The notes beneath the pieces are model-generated. The model worked only from the letters and a program-made list of their open reading frames with translations. It did not search any database and was not told the origin of the DNA. Below are positions 22,838-35,032 of a stretch of DNA of 64,000 nucleotides, piece after piece. Position numbers and translations under genes: made by a program. Within the stretch, counting starts at the first letter, position 1. Each line of letters starts with the position of its first letter. Origin of the DNA: Jaapia argillacea MUCL 33604 (taxonomy: Eukaryota; Basidiomycota; Agaricomycetes; Jaapiales; Jaapiaceae); NCBI GenBank assembly GCA_000697665.1, contig KL197754.1, positions 42,622-106,621 of the forward strand. The letters are read 5' to 3'.

Positions 22838-23986
22838 ATGCTTCACGAACAGTACAGTCTGCTGGGCCGCGCTTCTCGAATCCTACTTGGGCACTTCGCT
22901 TTGACGGAGGGCCCCATAACTCCCACCGTCGACCAGCTCGCGGCGAAGATTTACTATCCAGAGGAGTCGAAAGTGAACGAACCTAGGATCATCAAGCTCG
23001 CTATAGAAGCAGGAAGTAACGACGTGCCCATCAAAGGAAATCTTCCCAATCTCATCGACCACGGCGGTATGAACTTCAAGACTGGAAAGATCGAGGACCC
23101 AGAGGACTTAGGCATTGAGAACAAAGGCTCTGGCGTATTGCACGTGATGTCGTTCGAGAAGCTGAAACCCATTCAAGAATTCGCCAGTGAAGAATTTATG
23201 AAAGCGTGGATCCAGTGCTATCGTAGTAAGTGCCACATCCATACACAAAGGTTCGTAATTGACTCCGCTTCTCTAGGTCACTTTCGCTTGTGGTTGAACG
23301 GCATCGAGCATGGCGGTATTAGCGTTTCAAACCTGATGGTTCACCCTTCGACTGGCCGGGGCGTTGTCAATGATTTCGATCTGGCGGTACTTCGGAAGAA
23401 AAATGGCCGTCGCACCACTATCGGCAATGAGCACATTGGGAAGGTCCCTTTCATGGCCATCGATCTGTTTTGCCAAGAGTATCACGCTGGCGAGATCCGC
23501 CGGCTCTTCCACCACGACTGTGAATCCTTTATTTGGGTCATGCCCTGGGTACTGCTCGAAAGGAACCCCAAGGAGTTGGAAGTGTTGAATCGTTGGGAGA
23601 CATTCGATTACCAAAGGTGTCGGGAGAAGAAAGAAGATTTCCTCTCGAGGTTTCGCGGCTGGCGCCTTTCTCCTGGCCCCTCCAACCGAACCGCATGGCG
23701 CGCCGCAACCGAGCTTTTGCTTTGGGTCAAAGAGAAGGTTGACGAGGCGGAAGAGGAAACCGCATTGTGGGTGGAAACCAAAGCTGAACTGACGAAAGCG
23801 GGCAAGCCGAAATCCGAATTTGATAAGGCTGACGAGGACTTGCGACAGCAGCTTTGGCATAATCCTTCGGAGAAGACGGCGTGCGACATTTTTCGCGAGT
23901 TTGAACAAAGGCTTCAGAAGCGATGGGCTGGGTTTGAGGTTCTCTCTGAAGAGCAGACAAGGCCTCTGAAGGAGAGAGCGGATTGA
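22838..23986 (+). CDS. FunK1-type protein kinase, truncated, probable pseudokinase
   Basis: Two exons (22838-23225, 23277-23986) encode 365 residues; the 51-nt intron is itself in frame. FunK1 (fungal-type kinase 1) landmarks are LLGRASRILLG as the glycine-rich loop region, the catalytic loop position EHGGISVSNLM, and NDFDLAVL in place of DFG. The usual loop is HRDIS..N; here Arg-Asp is replaced by Gly-Gly, removing the catalytic aspartate. Typical FunK1 proteins are 600-900 residues with a long N-terminal region, absent here. The protein could be a pseudokinase or the product of a decaying gene; the open 3' half favours recent decay or a retained non-catalytic role. FunK1 genes are expanded in multicellular basidiomycetes. 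Confidence 0.75.
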   Translation: MLHEQYSLLGRASRILLGHFALTEGPITPTVDQLAAKIYYPEESKVNEPRIIKLAIEAGSNDVPIKGNLPNLIDHGGMNFKTGKIEDPEDLGIENKGSGVLHVMSFEKLKPIQEFASEEFMKAWIQCYRSKCHIHTQRFVIDSASLGHFRLWLNGIEHGGISVSNLMVHPSTGRGVVNDFDLAVLRKKNGRRTTIGNEHIGKVPFMAIDLFCQEYHAGEIRRLFHHDCESFIWVMPWVLLERNPKELEVLNRWETFDYQRCREKKEDFLSRFRGWRLSPGPSNRTAWRAATELLLWVKEKVDEAEEETALWVETKAELTKAGKPKSEFDKADEDLRQQLWHNPSEKTACDIFREFEQRLQKRWAGFEVLSEEQTRPLKERAD

Positions 23987-25312
23987 CTTTGGTTGACAGA
24001 TATACACCTTTCCTCCTGACCGATGTACCCAATCTGTACCGCCGTTTACCCTTGGACATTGGTACTTCGCTTCATATCCATTCACTCGTCCGTTTCCGTT
24101 TCCTGTCCCCCGGCCGGTAAGTTTCGAAGATGGTTGTGCATAGGTTGCAACTAAACCGACTACGGATGCGCCGGAGTCCACCGAGTCTGGGTAGAGTCCT
24201 GTATTTCTGTTTCCCCTCCCTCCTTTCTCGAAATTTATATGGAGGACCGCTTCATGCACGTCAAGGGAGTCCACCGAACTTCCGACCAGCCCGTTCAGAA
24301 CAATCATGCTCAGGCTTCAGAGTCCCTCTCACCAAGCCTCTCCGACTTGACCTGGACTCTCGTTCGCACCCCAACCTTATCATCGGCTGGCCTGACCCCA
24401 CTTCCAGCATAAAATCCCTGCAGTCAATACTTGAGGTCTCCTCTGTTAGATTGGACATTTCTGCGCATTTTTAAGACCCACCGTGACGGGCTCACGGTCG
24501 AACCTGTATGTCAATTCCAAGCCATGATTCCTGTGAATCGTATTGTCAATTCTTTCACTGAATACTTTTTCAGACGGATCTCAATCTCTGTGCGTGGTCG
24601 GATCGCAACCCGGCAACCACGAACTTGCAGCGTTGCCCACATTGATCTTCGGTGCGGGTCATGTCTTGGGTAATTTCCAAATGATGACGCATCGATATAT
24701 TGGCGGCTCAAAGTTCGTGGCCTCCATCTCAACTCAAGCGACGAGCTTCGAGCCTTGGGCGGGGCCGGATCCCTTGGATCAGCACATGCTTCACAAAATT
24801 AATTTTCGGTCTTTGCGAAACGAAGGTTGTCAGCGATGTCGGTTTGTACTGCGAAGCATCAAGAGGGAAATATATGTGGCTCAAATGATTCTGTGCTGTG
24901 TAGTAATGCTGAGCAATAACAGTGGATTTATAACTTAGCCCGCGTTTTCGCGAGGGAGCGGCTATGCGGACCTAAATAGCCGAAGGCAGATAGAAGAAGG
25001 GGGGCAGCACAGCCACAGTTCCTGGTGTTTGGTTGCTATTTTTGCTGGAGAACGCATGACTCGGGAAATGGCCTCTCGTCCGTGAACAAAAATTCTGAAA
25101 AGTCTTTGTAAACCTCCTCCGCGCCCTGCAAACTTGATCTCTCTCTGCTTTCTGCATAGTTTCATACCCCAAAGCTTGAATCGCAGGCGCAGTCAGCGAG
25201 GTCTAGAAGTAAGCACACAGCAATCAGATTCAATCACAAGCTTTCATTTTCATTTTCAATCTCTACTTATCTATGAGAGGCTCACCATCGCTCGATTACA
25301 CATAGGTCATCC
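23987..25312. other. Intergenic
   Basis: No gene or RNA recognised in 1.3 kb between the kinase and the arrestin gene. The CT-rich stretch at about 25130-25270 probably belongs to the arrestin promoter and 5' UTR. Confidence 0.45.
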
Positions 25313-28271
25313 ATGATCGCTAACAAATCACAGAAGAACACCCTCTCAATCCGTCTGACGGAATCCGTTGTTTTCCTTCGTGCAGCAGATGCCATCGGCC
25401 GCCGACGGTCATCTCAGAACAACGATTCCCCACCAGCGCTTTTGCGTGGTCTTCTAACCCTCAATCTCGTCAAACCAACTCGAGTGACGAGTATTGAGGT
25501 TGAACTACAAGGGCGATCTACTACTGCTTGGCCTGAAGGTGTGTGGCCTCCCATTGATCCTCCTTCTGTCGCGCCACATATCCGTGTTACAACAGGTATC
25601 GGCGCTAGAAGAATAGAGATTACGGAGGAACATAAGATCTATAATGCCTCTACCGTATTTTTCCGTGCGGGCAATATGTCGAGTTCAGGAGCTGGGAGGA
25701 GGACGCTTTCTGTCGATCCTGGGTTATCGATGTATCATGAAGACGACTATCGGAGTGGGGGTGGGTCAGTGGAGGGGGACCAGTCGGAGACTCCGAGAAA
25801 CAGCTTTTCGAGAGAGAGGAGTGTTGGACCTTCCGGAGAGAGAAATCTCGGTCTGGAGAGAAGAGCGGGAGCTTCAGTCGACCTCCCTCCGCTCAGGATA
25901 GGACGGCGTCTGAGCATGGACCAGGCATACTTTCAACGAGACTATGTATCCCATCGCGAAGAAGCTTACATACCCACTCCTCCATACACCCCAACCGCTC
26001 TCAGCCCAGCGCCCTCCACATCTCATGTCCCCATAGACGTACAATCCCCAAGTCCTCGTCTCCCGTCGGCAAGTCACATACTCCAGGAATCAAGAGCTGC
26101 TCTACGATCCGAGTTGGTTGAACGGATAAGTGAGTTATATCATATCTTACAACCTTTTCATCGTGTTCATAACCTGTCCGGCGACGTAGCTCCTCCTTCA
26201 ACCCTATCGGGTCATAGCCACGGACATCACCACACTCACCTCCAACCCCCCTCAGCGGGTTCCTCTTCCTCTAGCCTCAGCTCAAACCCAAATCGCTCAC
26301 ACTCCCTATCCCGTCGACACAGTATCGAAGAAGAACCCGAACCGACAGAAACCTCCCCTTCACCCCATCGCTCACCCGAACACGAACATGACCATGAAGA
26401 CCAAGACGACTCAGAATTCGACGGCTTCGGTTTCGCTCCACGTGAACGTAGCACCACACGCTCACCTCATCGCACAAATCCACCGCCCGATGATGACAAC
26501 CGGGGGCGGAAATCAACTAAACGATTCTCCTTCGCTGCTGCCGTCTCACATGTTATCGATGCTGTTCGTGTTAGGTCTTCTTCGCCTCGTATGAGGGTAG
26601 CGCAATCACAAGATCGTTCGTCGTATGTTTCTTCTGAACCTAGTATACCAGAGAGAGATGGTAGTGGGAGCGGTAGTAGAGATAGGGATGGTGAGGGGAG
26701 GGGCAGGAGTAGGGTCAGGAGTACGGAGAAGGGGAAGGGGAAGGAAGGGGAGAAGAAGGAGAGGAGTGCGTTTGGGAGGGTTGGAGAGGTGCTTGGATGG
26801 GAGGAGGAGGGAGCCGAGTGGGGGGATGGGTGGAAGGAGTTTCGTAAAGGTATGTGTTGGGCGCCTAAATGTTCTCACTCTCATCTCAATTACCATGACC
26901 TCCCATACGCAAAGGCACCTACACCTACCCAATATCCTTCACAATCCCAGCGTCTTCCCCGCCCACCCTCCACTGCACGTACGGTTCCGTAATCTGGCGA
27001 CTCAAAGCTTCAGTCCACCGTCCCGGAGCTTTCACCCCAAAGCTAACTGCCATGAGGGAAGTGACGGTTGTTGCAACCCCAGAAGAGGATGCTGAAGATA
27101 CGGAGAACATAATCGTGGAGAGACAGTGGGACAACCAGATGCAATATTTTATTGCTGTTTCTGGACGGACGTTTTGGGTGGGAGGAAGGATGCCGGTGCA
27201 GATTGCCTTGATGCCGTTGGCCAAGATTAAGGTTTATAGGATTTCGGTTCATTTGGAGGGTGAGTGGTTCGCACTTTCATCCCCTCCGATCACCCCACCC
27301 CCTTTATGTTTTGGTTTGCTGAAAGATATGAGCAGAGAAAGTGGAGTACTTGACCAACATGAAGCGAGTGGCCAGAACAGACCCAATACGTCGTATCGTA
27401 CTTCTCTCACTCAAATACCCAGACAAGGATGGACCCCCAATCCTCCCTCTCATCTCAGACGACCCAAACGCCTTCCGGAACTCCCCTCTCTCTGCCATGG
27501 CTGACGACGACTCCGAAGAAGCTCTATCGGAAATGGCTTCGACTCTAATGGGCCCTGGACCGTGGTCCTTCCACCATAATCTGGAGTTGCCAAAGAGCTG
27601 CGATCAACTACACTTTACCAACAAGAACAAGAAGAGTAATATCTCGATTACGCATACGCTCAAGATTATTTTTAGGGTTGAGCGGGGGGATGATACGTTT
27701 ATAGATGTTAAGAGTGGGAAGAGGAAGATGTTTGATATCGTTGTTCAGACGCCTGTTCATATCCTTTCTGTAAGCTTCCCTCCTCCTTCGCTTCTTCTTG
27801 CCAACTTACTATCTATATTATTCCGTTCAGTGCTTGTGTAACCCAGATTGGATATCTCTCCCTCGTTACACAGAGGATTCCGACCTAACAATCTCCAGCA
27901 GCCGCTCTTGCCCCTGCTCCGTCCGACCACGAATCTCAAACCTAAACGTCAGCGCCGACCAGCTCGATAGTTTCCAACACCACCTTAACCACCACTCGCC
28001 CGTTCCCACCACCTCCTTCTCTCAGACAGCCACCATCACACCGGACACGATGGATCACGACCGACCCCGGAGATCTATTGACTCGGTTTCAACAGTGGAG
28101 GATATACCGATGATTAACGCGCAGCCGCTGTTATTGGGGACGTTGAGCGACTCGTTGTTTGAGAGGAATAATCAGTTTGAGAGATTGATTGCTGGGCAGG
28201 AGAGTGAGATTGGGGAGGCCCCGCCTGCTTATGAGGACGTTCCGAGGTATCATCTCCATCAGCATCGGTAA
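25313..28271 (+). CDS. Alpha-arrestin (ART-like trafficking adaptor)
   Basis: Four exons (25313-26849, 26915-27259, 27336-27769, 27831-28271) give 918 residues. The N-arrestin half begins KNTLSIRLTESVVFLR and has LRGLLTLNLVKPTRVTSIEVELQG. It is interrupted by a long S/P/R/H-rich disordered insert (about residues 120-500) before resuming at GTYTYPISFTIPASSPPT with CTYGSVIWRLKASVHRPG. The C-arrestin half carries VGGRMPVQIALMPLAKIKV and ITHTLKIIFRVE. Close to the end is PPAY (903-906), a WW-domain ligand of the PPxY type that recruits Rsp5/Nedd4 ubiquitin ligases. Fungal ARTs direct ubiquitination and endocytosis of plasma-membrane transporters. The start is the first ATG before the conserved strand. 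Confidence 0.88.
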
Positions 28272-28670
28272 CTGCACATCATGCGGTCACGACGTCGGAG
28301 TCCTGCATGGGGTGATACACCTACAGGAAGGCTGGACTAGTATTTATCCATCAGTATTTATTTAGTTGACGATATCCTACCTAGAGGAGTACCGTAATGC
28401 AATGGAGCTGATTTTCAGGAGTACGAGGGAAATCAGTTTCTCTAAAAAGAACTGTATCTCTCTCAGCATAACTTGACTCCAGGCTCCCACAATACCACAC
28501 GGGCGACGAGTCTAAAAAGTTTAACAGCACTCGGAGCGTCCTTGACTGAGAGACAAGCCGACGCGCAACCAAGATGCATAGTGGATCAAGGAGTCGGGGG
28601 CTGGTGCTTGTTGCAATTGCCGCAATGATCCCGTAGTCGAGGCTATCAACGCAGAATAATGCTAAGAATA
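28272..28670. other. Convergent 3' spacer
   Basis: The arrestin (plus) and GH43 (minus) genes converge on this 399-nt stretch; nothing else recognised. Confidence 0.5.
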
Positions 28671-30912
28671 TCAATACACTGTCTGGTTGCCATAGTAAGC
28701 AAACCTGCTGAAGCAGGCTGGTACAGTAGCGTCCTTGCCATCACCAGTGGCATATATTCCAACGATCGTCTGGGAAACAATGACAATGACAATAAACGAC
28801 AAAGAATCAAATGTGAAGATTACTGTTGAAGACTCACCCCGGTGAAACCCCCACTGACTTCGCTGGCGGCTCCATACCCAACGATCTGGTAGCTCGAGGA
28901 TCCATACTCTGCATAAGAGAAGGCATACGTCGAAGCATTCACAGCCTCCACTCTTAACGTCACTTTGTCCACTCCTTTGGGAAGTTGGACCATCCCAGGC
29001 GATGATAAGGGATCCGTCATATCGTTGTTCGTCGCGTTCGCCGTTTGAGTCCTCAAGCGAACATACCTCTCCCCGTTGCTTCCCAGCGCGACGACACCCA
29101 AATCAAAATGTTGTAGTTGCTGCAAGAAGACCGTGACGCCTGCTTCTTCGCCTACTACCTGAGGGTCGAATTGCATATCAGCTTCTGCAACGAACTGGAC
29201 GTGTTGCTGACGCCTCCCGAGCCAGGTGGACGTGCCCGAGATACCATCCGGCCCTGTTAGATTTGCTAGGGAGCCATAGAGACAGAGGGAGTCTGGAGAA
29301 GAAGGCGGAGCTAGCGTATATTTGGAGGCATCCGGGAGGCGGAGGTAGACCAGTTGGCGAGGAAGTGGTGTGTCGGGGCTAAAAGTAATGACTTGGTCTT
29401 GGCCTGACAAAACTGCCCCGTCGGGTGGTTGAAGAGGCTATAGGCGATATCAGCAATTCGATCAGAGCTAGGAACTGCGTCTACACACAGGTAATGATAG
29501 CGGTAGTGGTCCGGTCATGTTGACCGTCACTCGACCGGGATCAATGGGGTTAAACAGGGGGTATTGACCTGATTTTGTTTGTCAGTAAACCCCGCCGATA
29601 ATGCTCGGTAAGAGGTGCTTACCAGTCTCCCAAACGACGGGCACCAGTACAGTTTCGCGTCCCATAGGATAGTTTACTGTAGCATTGCGAGTCGCCAAGG
29701 CCACAGCCCAGAAGTTTCCTTCGGTATCATCAAAAATGTCTGAATGCCCAACAGTTTGCACTGTAAGGAAACAAGTTAGCTGAAGTCGATGGACACGTAA
29801 CGAGATGAGACTCGCAGTATTCAGTGGTATTTGCATTTGTTAAGACAGGATTGTTTTCATAGGGAACGTAGGGACCATGAATGCTTCCATTTGACCGAGC
29901 CATGGTAACCATGTGGTTGAGTCCGGTCCCTCCTATGTTGACATCAGAAAGGTGAGCCAACTGAATAGTAACATCGCGATAGAAGGGTAGAGACCTTCTG
30001 CGATGAGCAGATAATAAAATCCATCTCGCTTGTAAACGTGAGGCCCCTCTGGTGCCTGTCGAACAATCCCTCGGTTAGACAAAACCCATCGAAAGTCAGT
30101 CACTGCAACTCACAATTCCCCCCGTTCCAGTCCACAATACCTCAGGGTTCCAAATCGACCCATTGGTCAGATCGATCTCGTACTGCCAAATTCCAGGCTG
30201 GACCCTCCACGCATGGGAACCTTGCACATAAGTCTTACCATCATCATCCCAGAATAGCGAAACATCGTAACCCTGAAATCCAGGTGAGAAGTGGATGGGA
30301 TCGCTCCAGCCGTTCCCGTTATTTGCAAAGATGTCCGTGTTGGTGAAGATGAGCTACTCAAAACAACGTCAGGACGGGAGGGAGGGGGCACTTCATGGGT
30401 TTACTTGCATTATCCCAGCGCGAGGGGTCACCTTGAGCGAGTTTGTCCCAAACAAGGGTAGTCGTAATATAGAAAGTACCATCGTTGTACCGAATGGCTG
30501 ACAGATAACAAGAGGAAGATTAAAATGGACGGAAAATATGTAGAATCATAACTTACTTGAGGCCCAAATTCCACTCGTGAATCCGAATTCCTGAGCCATC
30601 ATCGGTAGCTGCTCAGGTCTCGAGAATACATTTCCTGGATCTCCTACTCAGGAAAAGCGACAAGCATACAGGGTTAGGCATACCAATCTGCTCCCACTGG
30701 ATGAGATCTCTTGACGTGTACACAGGGATGCCCGGAAATGTGTTGAACGAGCTCGTAACACAAAAGTAGCGATCATCCACGCGGGTGCAAGATGGATCAG
30801 GGTTAAAACCAGGGATAATGGGATTTTTGTAGGGGCTCGGCGTTGTAGCTGAGGACACTAACGTGCCAAAGCATAGTACCACGACAGCCAGCACTTGAAG
30901 AAGAAGTGGCAT
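28671..30912 (-). CDS. GH43 glycosidase (beta-xylosidase/arabinofuranosidase type), secreted
   Basis: Minus-strand multi-exon gene. Exons 30684-30912, 30557-30634, 30409-30497 and a long fourth exon ending at 30353 are firm; the last exon is 28671-28769. A signal peptide (MPLLLQVLAVVVLCFGTLVSS) precedes the five-bladed propeller: NPIIPGFNPDPS with catalytic base Asp39, YDVSLFWDDDGK with Asp162 as pKa modulator, and GIAPEGPHVY with the acid Glu215. The C-terminal half has the beta-sandwich found in two-domain GH43 enzymes, ending VGIYATGDG and FSRFAYYG. It would release xylose or arabinose from xylan oligomers, complementing the nearby xylanases. Intron 3 (30354-30408) has a GC-AG border with an ideal GCAAGT donor. 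Confidence 0.9.
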
Positions 30913-31568
30913 CGAACCGTGACGGACGTTGGCAAATCCAAGAGAGGAGGGGACCAAGTACACAACTGGCTCGGGACGACATGGAATTATACCAATCAAG
31001 GATGGTCATCGGACTGGGGGCATGCCATCATGACGGTATAAGACGAGTTCTCTTTCACAAGGCGAAGCAAATGGCTTCAGCAGAGGAGTAGTGGCGAGGC
31101 GGACCGACGGTTCCGTCAAGACCAGAGTTCGCAGCGGTTCATTTGTTGACCTCGAGGCCAAGGCAATGTGATAGCAGTTGACCGCTGTGCGAGGAGACGT
31201 GCACTGAAGTAGAGCAAGATGTGTGACAACACAAACAACCATTGTGGTCGTCAAGATCAAGCGAGAGTTGGACGCCGCTGATGCAAGGCATGGCCAGCGG
31301 TTTTGCTAGGCCCCCTCGAGCGACTAATATCCGCGATCACTGCCATTCTGCACTGTACAAGCAAATCTTACGAGCATTGAAATCACTCTAAGCAGCTTGC
31401 ACGAGCAAAGGATGTAGTTATGGATGGTAATGTGATGCAAAAACGGGGAACAAGGTACGAAGCGACTGGCGCAGGGCAAAAAGTGGAGTAGCATCGTCGA
31501 GATGCGAAGCAAAACACGGATTAGTGGATGGAGGAGCCCATATCCTGCAGGGCGGTCGCCTGCTATCC
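30913..31568. other. Spacer upstream of GH43
   Basis: 656 nt between two minus-strand secreted-protein genes; it should contain the GH43 promoter and the 3' UTR of the Tos1-like gene. No other feature recognised. Confidence 0.45.
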
Positions 31569-32766
31569 TCACATACCACCAAGGTTCATCCGGCCTCGGT
31601 GGGATCGACGTTTGGTAGTAGACCCAAAGCTAACCACTTTAGCAGTAGCCCCCAAATACCCATCAACCAAACTCCTCGAAACCTGCGTCGTCGTCCAATC
31701 CCAACTCGTCCACCTCTGAATAGCAATCTGATCCGTCTTCACATCAAATATCACCCCATAAATCACTTTCCCATTCGTAGGCCTGGGGAAGTAATTCCCG
31801 TTTCCGGTCCCAGTAGCACCTTTGAATGAGTAGATTTCTGAGATTCCTTGGTTGACGTTCGCGGGTGAGGGGAGGTTCTCGAGGATGTCGAGTTCACCAC
31901 AGCCGCCTGGGGAACCCATTCCGCGGCAGTTACAACCATATTGGGCCGCGCGAACGACTTGGGCGTTGAGAGCCCAGATGGCGGGAGGCTGAGAAGAGGA
32001 TGTAGTGGAGGGCATGTCAAATTCGAGGACGAACATCTTGGATTGAGCCCATCCATGATTGGCAGTACCCCGAGAGAAACCGCTGCAGGGAGAGGATGAA
32101 GAACATGCCGTTGAGGTCATGATGTTCTGCACGATGACGGGTCAAATGGGATACAAACATATTACGACACAGGACGGACCATTTCCTCCCCAACGGGGAT
32201 ACTTCCCTGAGGGGTCTGGGGGGACGCCGCAGCATCACTAAAAGCAGAATTCGCATATGACTGACTGGAGCCTCCACAAACTATGGGACCAAAGATGAGT
32301 AAATGAGTTTCACAAAAGCAGAGCAAAACTCACTGGACCACATTCCACTAGCACCTCCACCCTTATTATTCATAAACACCAAATTAGACGGCTTCCCTCC
32401 ACTACCCCACGAGCTCGTCTTCGTCCACGACGTTGCTGAGGCATCGGAAGCATTGTAGACGGCGATATTGTAGATGTCCATCGGTCCCCTGAACACCAAG
32501 GTGATCTCATCGTCAAAGGGAGCAAGCGGGCCCGAGACCTGTTTGGTTTGCTGTATACAACTGGGTTGCGCAGTACACGACGGCCAAGTACCGGGTATCA
32601 TATTGGTCACTTGTTTGTAGGAACCTGATCCGCCGACATTGGTGTAGAGGAGGGCGCTCAGGGCGCCTGAGGTAGATATAGTGGCGAGGTTGGTAGGTTT
32701 GGTGGATGCGTGAACACCTGTGACTGCCAGGAAAGCGAATTGAAGGGTGAAAAAAAATGAAACCAT
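31569..32766 (-). CDS. Tos1-like cell-wall protein
   Basis: Three exons (32334-32766, 32180-32280, 31569-32126) encode 363 residues. After a signal peptide (MVSFFFTLQFAFLAVTGVHA) comes the Tos1 N-terminal domain: YKQVTNM, SGPLAPFDDEITLVFRGPMDIYNIAVYN, and a glycine-rich FMNNKGGGASGMWS. The C-terminal domain holds STACSSSSPCSGFSRG, KMFVLEFDMP, CGELDILEN and RWTSWDW. In yeast, Tos1 and YJL171C are covalently linked wall proteins with predicted glucanase-like folds. The ELDILE motif here resembles the ExDxxE active site of GH16 enzymes. Activity on beta-1,3-glucan is inferred, not shown. The second intron uses the donor after GEEM, which keeps frame. Confidence 0.87.
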
Positions 32767-33384
32767 GATTGATACGGTGAAGGATTAAAAGAGCGAAAAA
32801 TGAAAGAATGTGATAAGGCGTTTCGCGCTCAAAAACGCTCAAAAATTTGGATTAGCAGAAATCGCTGAACCTTGCGGAAGGCGATGAAAAGAAAAGTTGA
32901 AAGATGCGTGAGACGGAGAAACTGGTTACTACGGTACCTTTGGCAACAACGCCGTAACCATTTGTCAGTCACACTCGTCACACATAAGATAATGCGACTC
33001 ACCTCGACCAAAGTTCTCAAAATAGGCGCTCAAGCCGTTAACATGCCTTCCGCTGGAGTCAAATTTCTGATTGTATCTGCAACGAGTTCCCGAGGTGGCG
33101 GATTGGGTGACTGATTGCTAATTTCGCACTTGGGCATAATAACCGCCATGATCTGATGGTTAGATGGTCACATACGCTGCAGATTATTGGAAGGAAAGAT
33201 CACCGCTCAGGGCCAGGAGGGGTAGAGGCGAAAAACATTGGTTTGATCCCGCATAGACTTAAGCCCAAAGTCGCCGGATGTGAGAGTGGTTGATGATATT
33301 AGTGCCCAATCAATGCACAGACATATACGATAATAAATTATTCCGAGGTCATAAGATGTCCATCAGTCCTCCCTACGATCCAAG
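32767..33384. other. Intergenic, possible pol III-like motif
   Basis: Contains the promoter side of the Tos1-like gene. At about 33150-33230 there are weak A-box-like (TGATGGTTAGATGG) and B-box-like (GGTTTGATCCC) words, but no cloverleaf could be drawn. No gene recognised. Confidence 0.35.
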
Positions 33385-34075
33385 TCAGTCATCACGTTCG
33401 TTGAAGGTGACGAAAGTAACGTACTCCGGTGTTTCTCGTCGTAACCAGAGATCGATGACAGCAGAGAACGCCGCAAATGCCAATCCACCACCAAACGCAG
33501 CTCGGGGTCCGGCATTCCGCGCCAGTACGCCGCCTGCAACGAATCCTGCCGCAACTGGGTTAACCATATCGTTTCTGGCTCGATACTTGACAAGCGAGCG
33601 AGGATGAGCTTCAAACATGGGCAGAAAGTGCTGTTGAACTGACCGACTCGATCACACACTCAATTCCAGCGAACAACGCGCCGACCTTCCCGAAGCCCTT
33701 ACCACTCCTGTACATCCCTCGCCCCATCTCTTTGAAAACCTCGCCCGTCTTCTGCGCCGTTGTTAGGTTTTGCCGTAATAATGGATCCTCGTATTGAAAT
33801 GATGAAGACATCAACGAGAAGAATGCTCCGATAGCGAAACCTGTTAAACTATTTCTGCAAACTCGTTCCAAGTTACGCGTCTCAAGAAGATTGGAAGACG
33901 TACCACCACCACCAGCTATCGCTGTTTTAGCTACACAAGATTCCATACCCCAAGTCATCATATCCTGCCATTTTTTGACCTGTGCCATGTTCGCTCGGTC
34001 TTCTTCGGTCATACCGGGAGGGAGAGGCTCCTTCCCAGCCGGAAATATAGGGGCTGTCAGTGGGTGGGCCGCCAT
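33385..34075 (-). CDS. TIM22: Mitochondrial inner-membrane translocase subunit TIM22
   Basis: Three exons (33904-34075, 33644-33840, 33385-33585) give 189 residues, the usual size. Landmarks of the Tim17/22/23 family are the [24 protein letters not shown] first helix with its Cys, the SSSFQYEDP loop, [41 protein letters not shown] and [16 protein letters not shown]. Glycine zippers line the helices. Tim22 is the channel-forming subunit of the carrier translocase that inserts metabolite carriers into the inner membrane. Removing the 63-nt intron 33841-33903 restores the conserved glycine-rich helix; reading through it would add a charged stretch inside the membrane segment. Confidence 0.93.
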
Positions 34076-35032
34076 TGTCTATGCCGTCGAAGAGGGGAGA
34101 CAAAAAATAAGACCAGAACACCAAAGAAGCCAGTGAAAGAGACAGCGGGTGGGAGGGAGTGTGGCGAAGTTTTCCGTCGTGACGACAGCGTGGTGATGCG
34201 TCACACCCGTCACGTATCCAACAGGTTCGACCTCTCTTGTGGTTCCTCTCCAGTCCGAACTGTGTCTTTACTTTGCAACGTCGAACCCGCAACAGACAAC
34301 GAAAATTATATCCACGGACTCGAATCCTGAAAATCTCCGATTTTTTTCGTTTTGATATTCGACTGGTCACTGGCAGGCCACTTCTCTACAAGAGTGGTGT
34401 ACTTCAACTTCAGAGGCTAACCTCGACTTTTCTACAGTGCCTAGTAGATGGAATTTTCTATTGTTCCTCTTATTTTCCTTGCCGGCTGAGGCATTCCATG
34501 ATGCATTCGAAGCCTGGCAGATGAACAAGATCGATGGTTTCGGCGTCTCTCAGGCATTCATTTTCAGGGGATGTCGCTCTCTTCTGCTCTTGGTGTGTCT
34601 TCAGGTTTGGCAACCTGAGGATTCGAGGATTCGCTTGCTATGTTTTCCTTCTTATCAGAATTATTATTCGTTCCACGCCCACACCGCCAACGCCGCCAAC
34701 ACAAGTACCTTCTTATCTGGGTCGGGCGTCAATTCGCTGATGTACAGATAAACTCGAGAAGAATGGACGGGCCAAAGGCTTATCTGCCAGGCGACACGAG
34801 GCAGGCGGTGTCAACATGTGACTGGATTGCTCACAGCAGGACGGTTGGGCGCTTGACCACCTGATTCGCGACGCATACAACCACCACACCGAACATCTGT
34901 GAGTGTTGGAGAATAGCTTATGCTCGTTCTTTGAGTCTGATCTGCTGCATCCGCTTTCAGCCGCTAGGCTGCGATACGAACCCAGGTCGAACCATTCAAG
35001 ATCCTCATCTCGTCTCATATCCCACAGGCATT
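34076..35032. other. Spacer; left boundary of eIF4G duplication
   Basis: Promoter side of TIM22 and the region upstream of the eIF4G copy. Clear similarity to the parental eIF4G exon begins near 34985 (TIQDP.LVSYP.GIMSPKPEL in frame before the copy's Met). Left of that no similarity is seen, so the duplication breakpoint lies at about 34950-34990. Confidence 0.5.

Noticed and set aside
23327-24307. 326-codon minus-strand frame
   Set aside because: Antisense of the FunK1-type kinase, with no family similarity.
33140-33245. Possible tRNA with intron (A-box- and B-box-like words)
   Set aside because: No acceptor stem or anticodon arm can be folded, and the words differ from consensus at key bases.
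33841-33903. TIM22 exon reading through without an intron
   Set aside because: The stretch is open but would insert a charged loop into the first membrane helix; removing it as a 63-nt GT-AG intron restores the conserved glycine-rich helix in frame.
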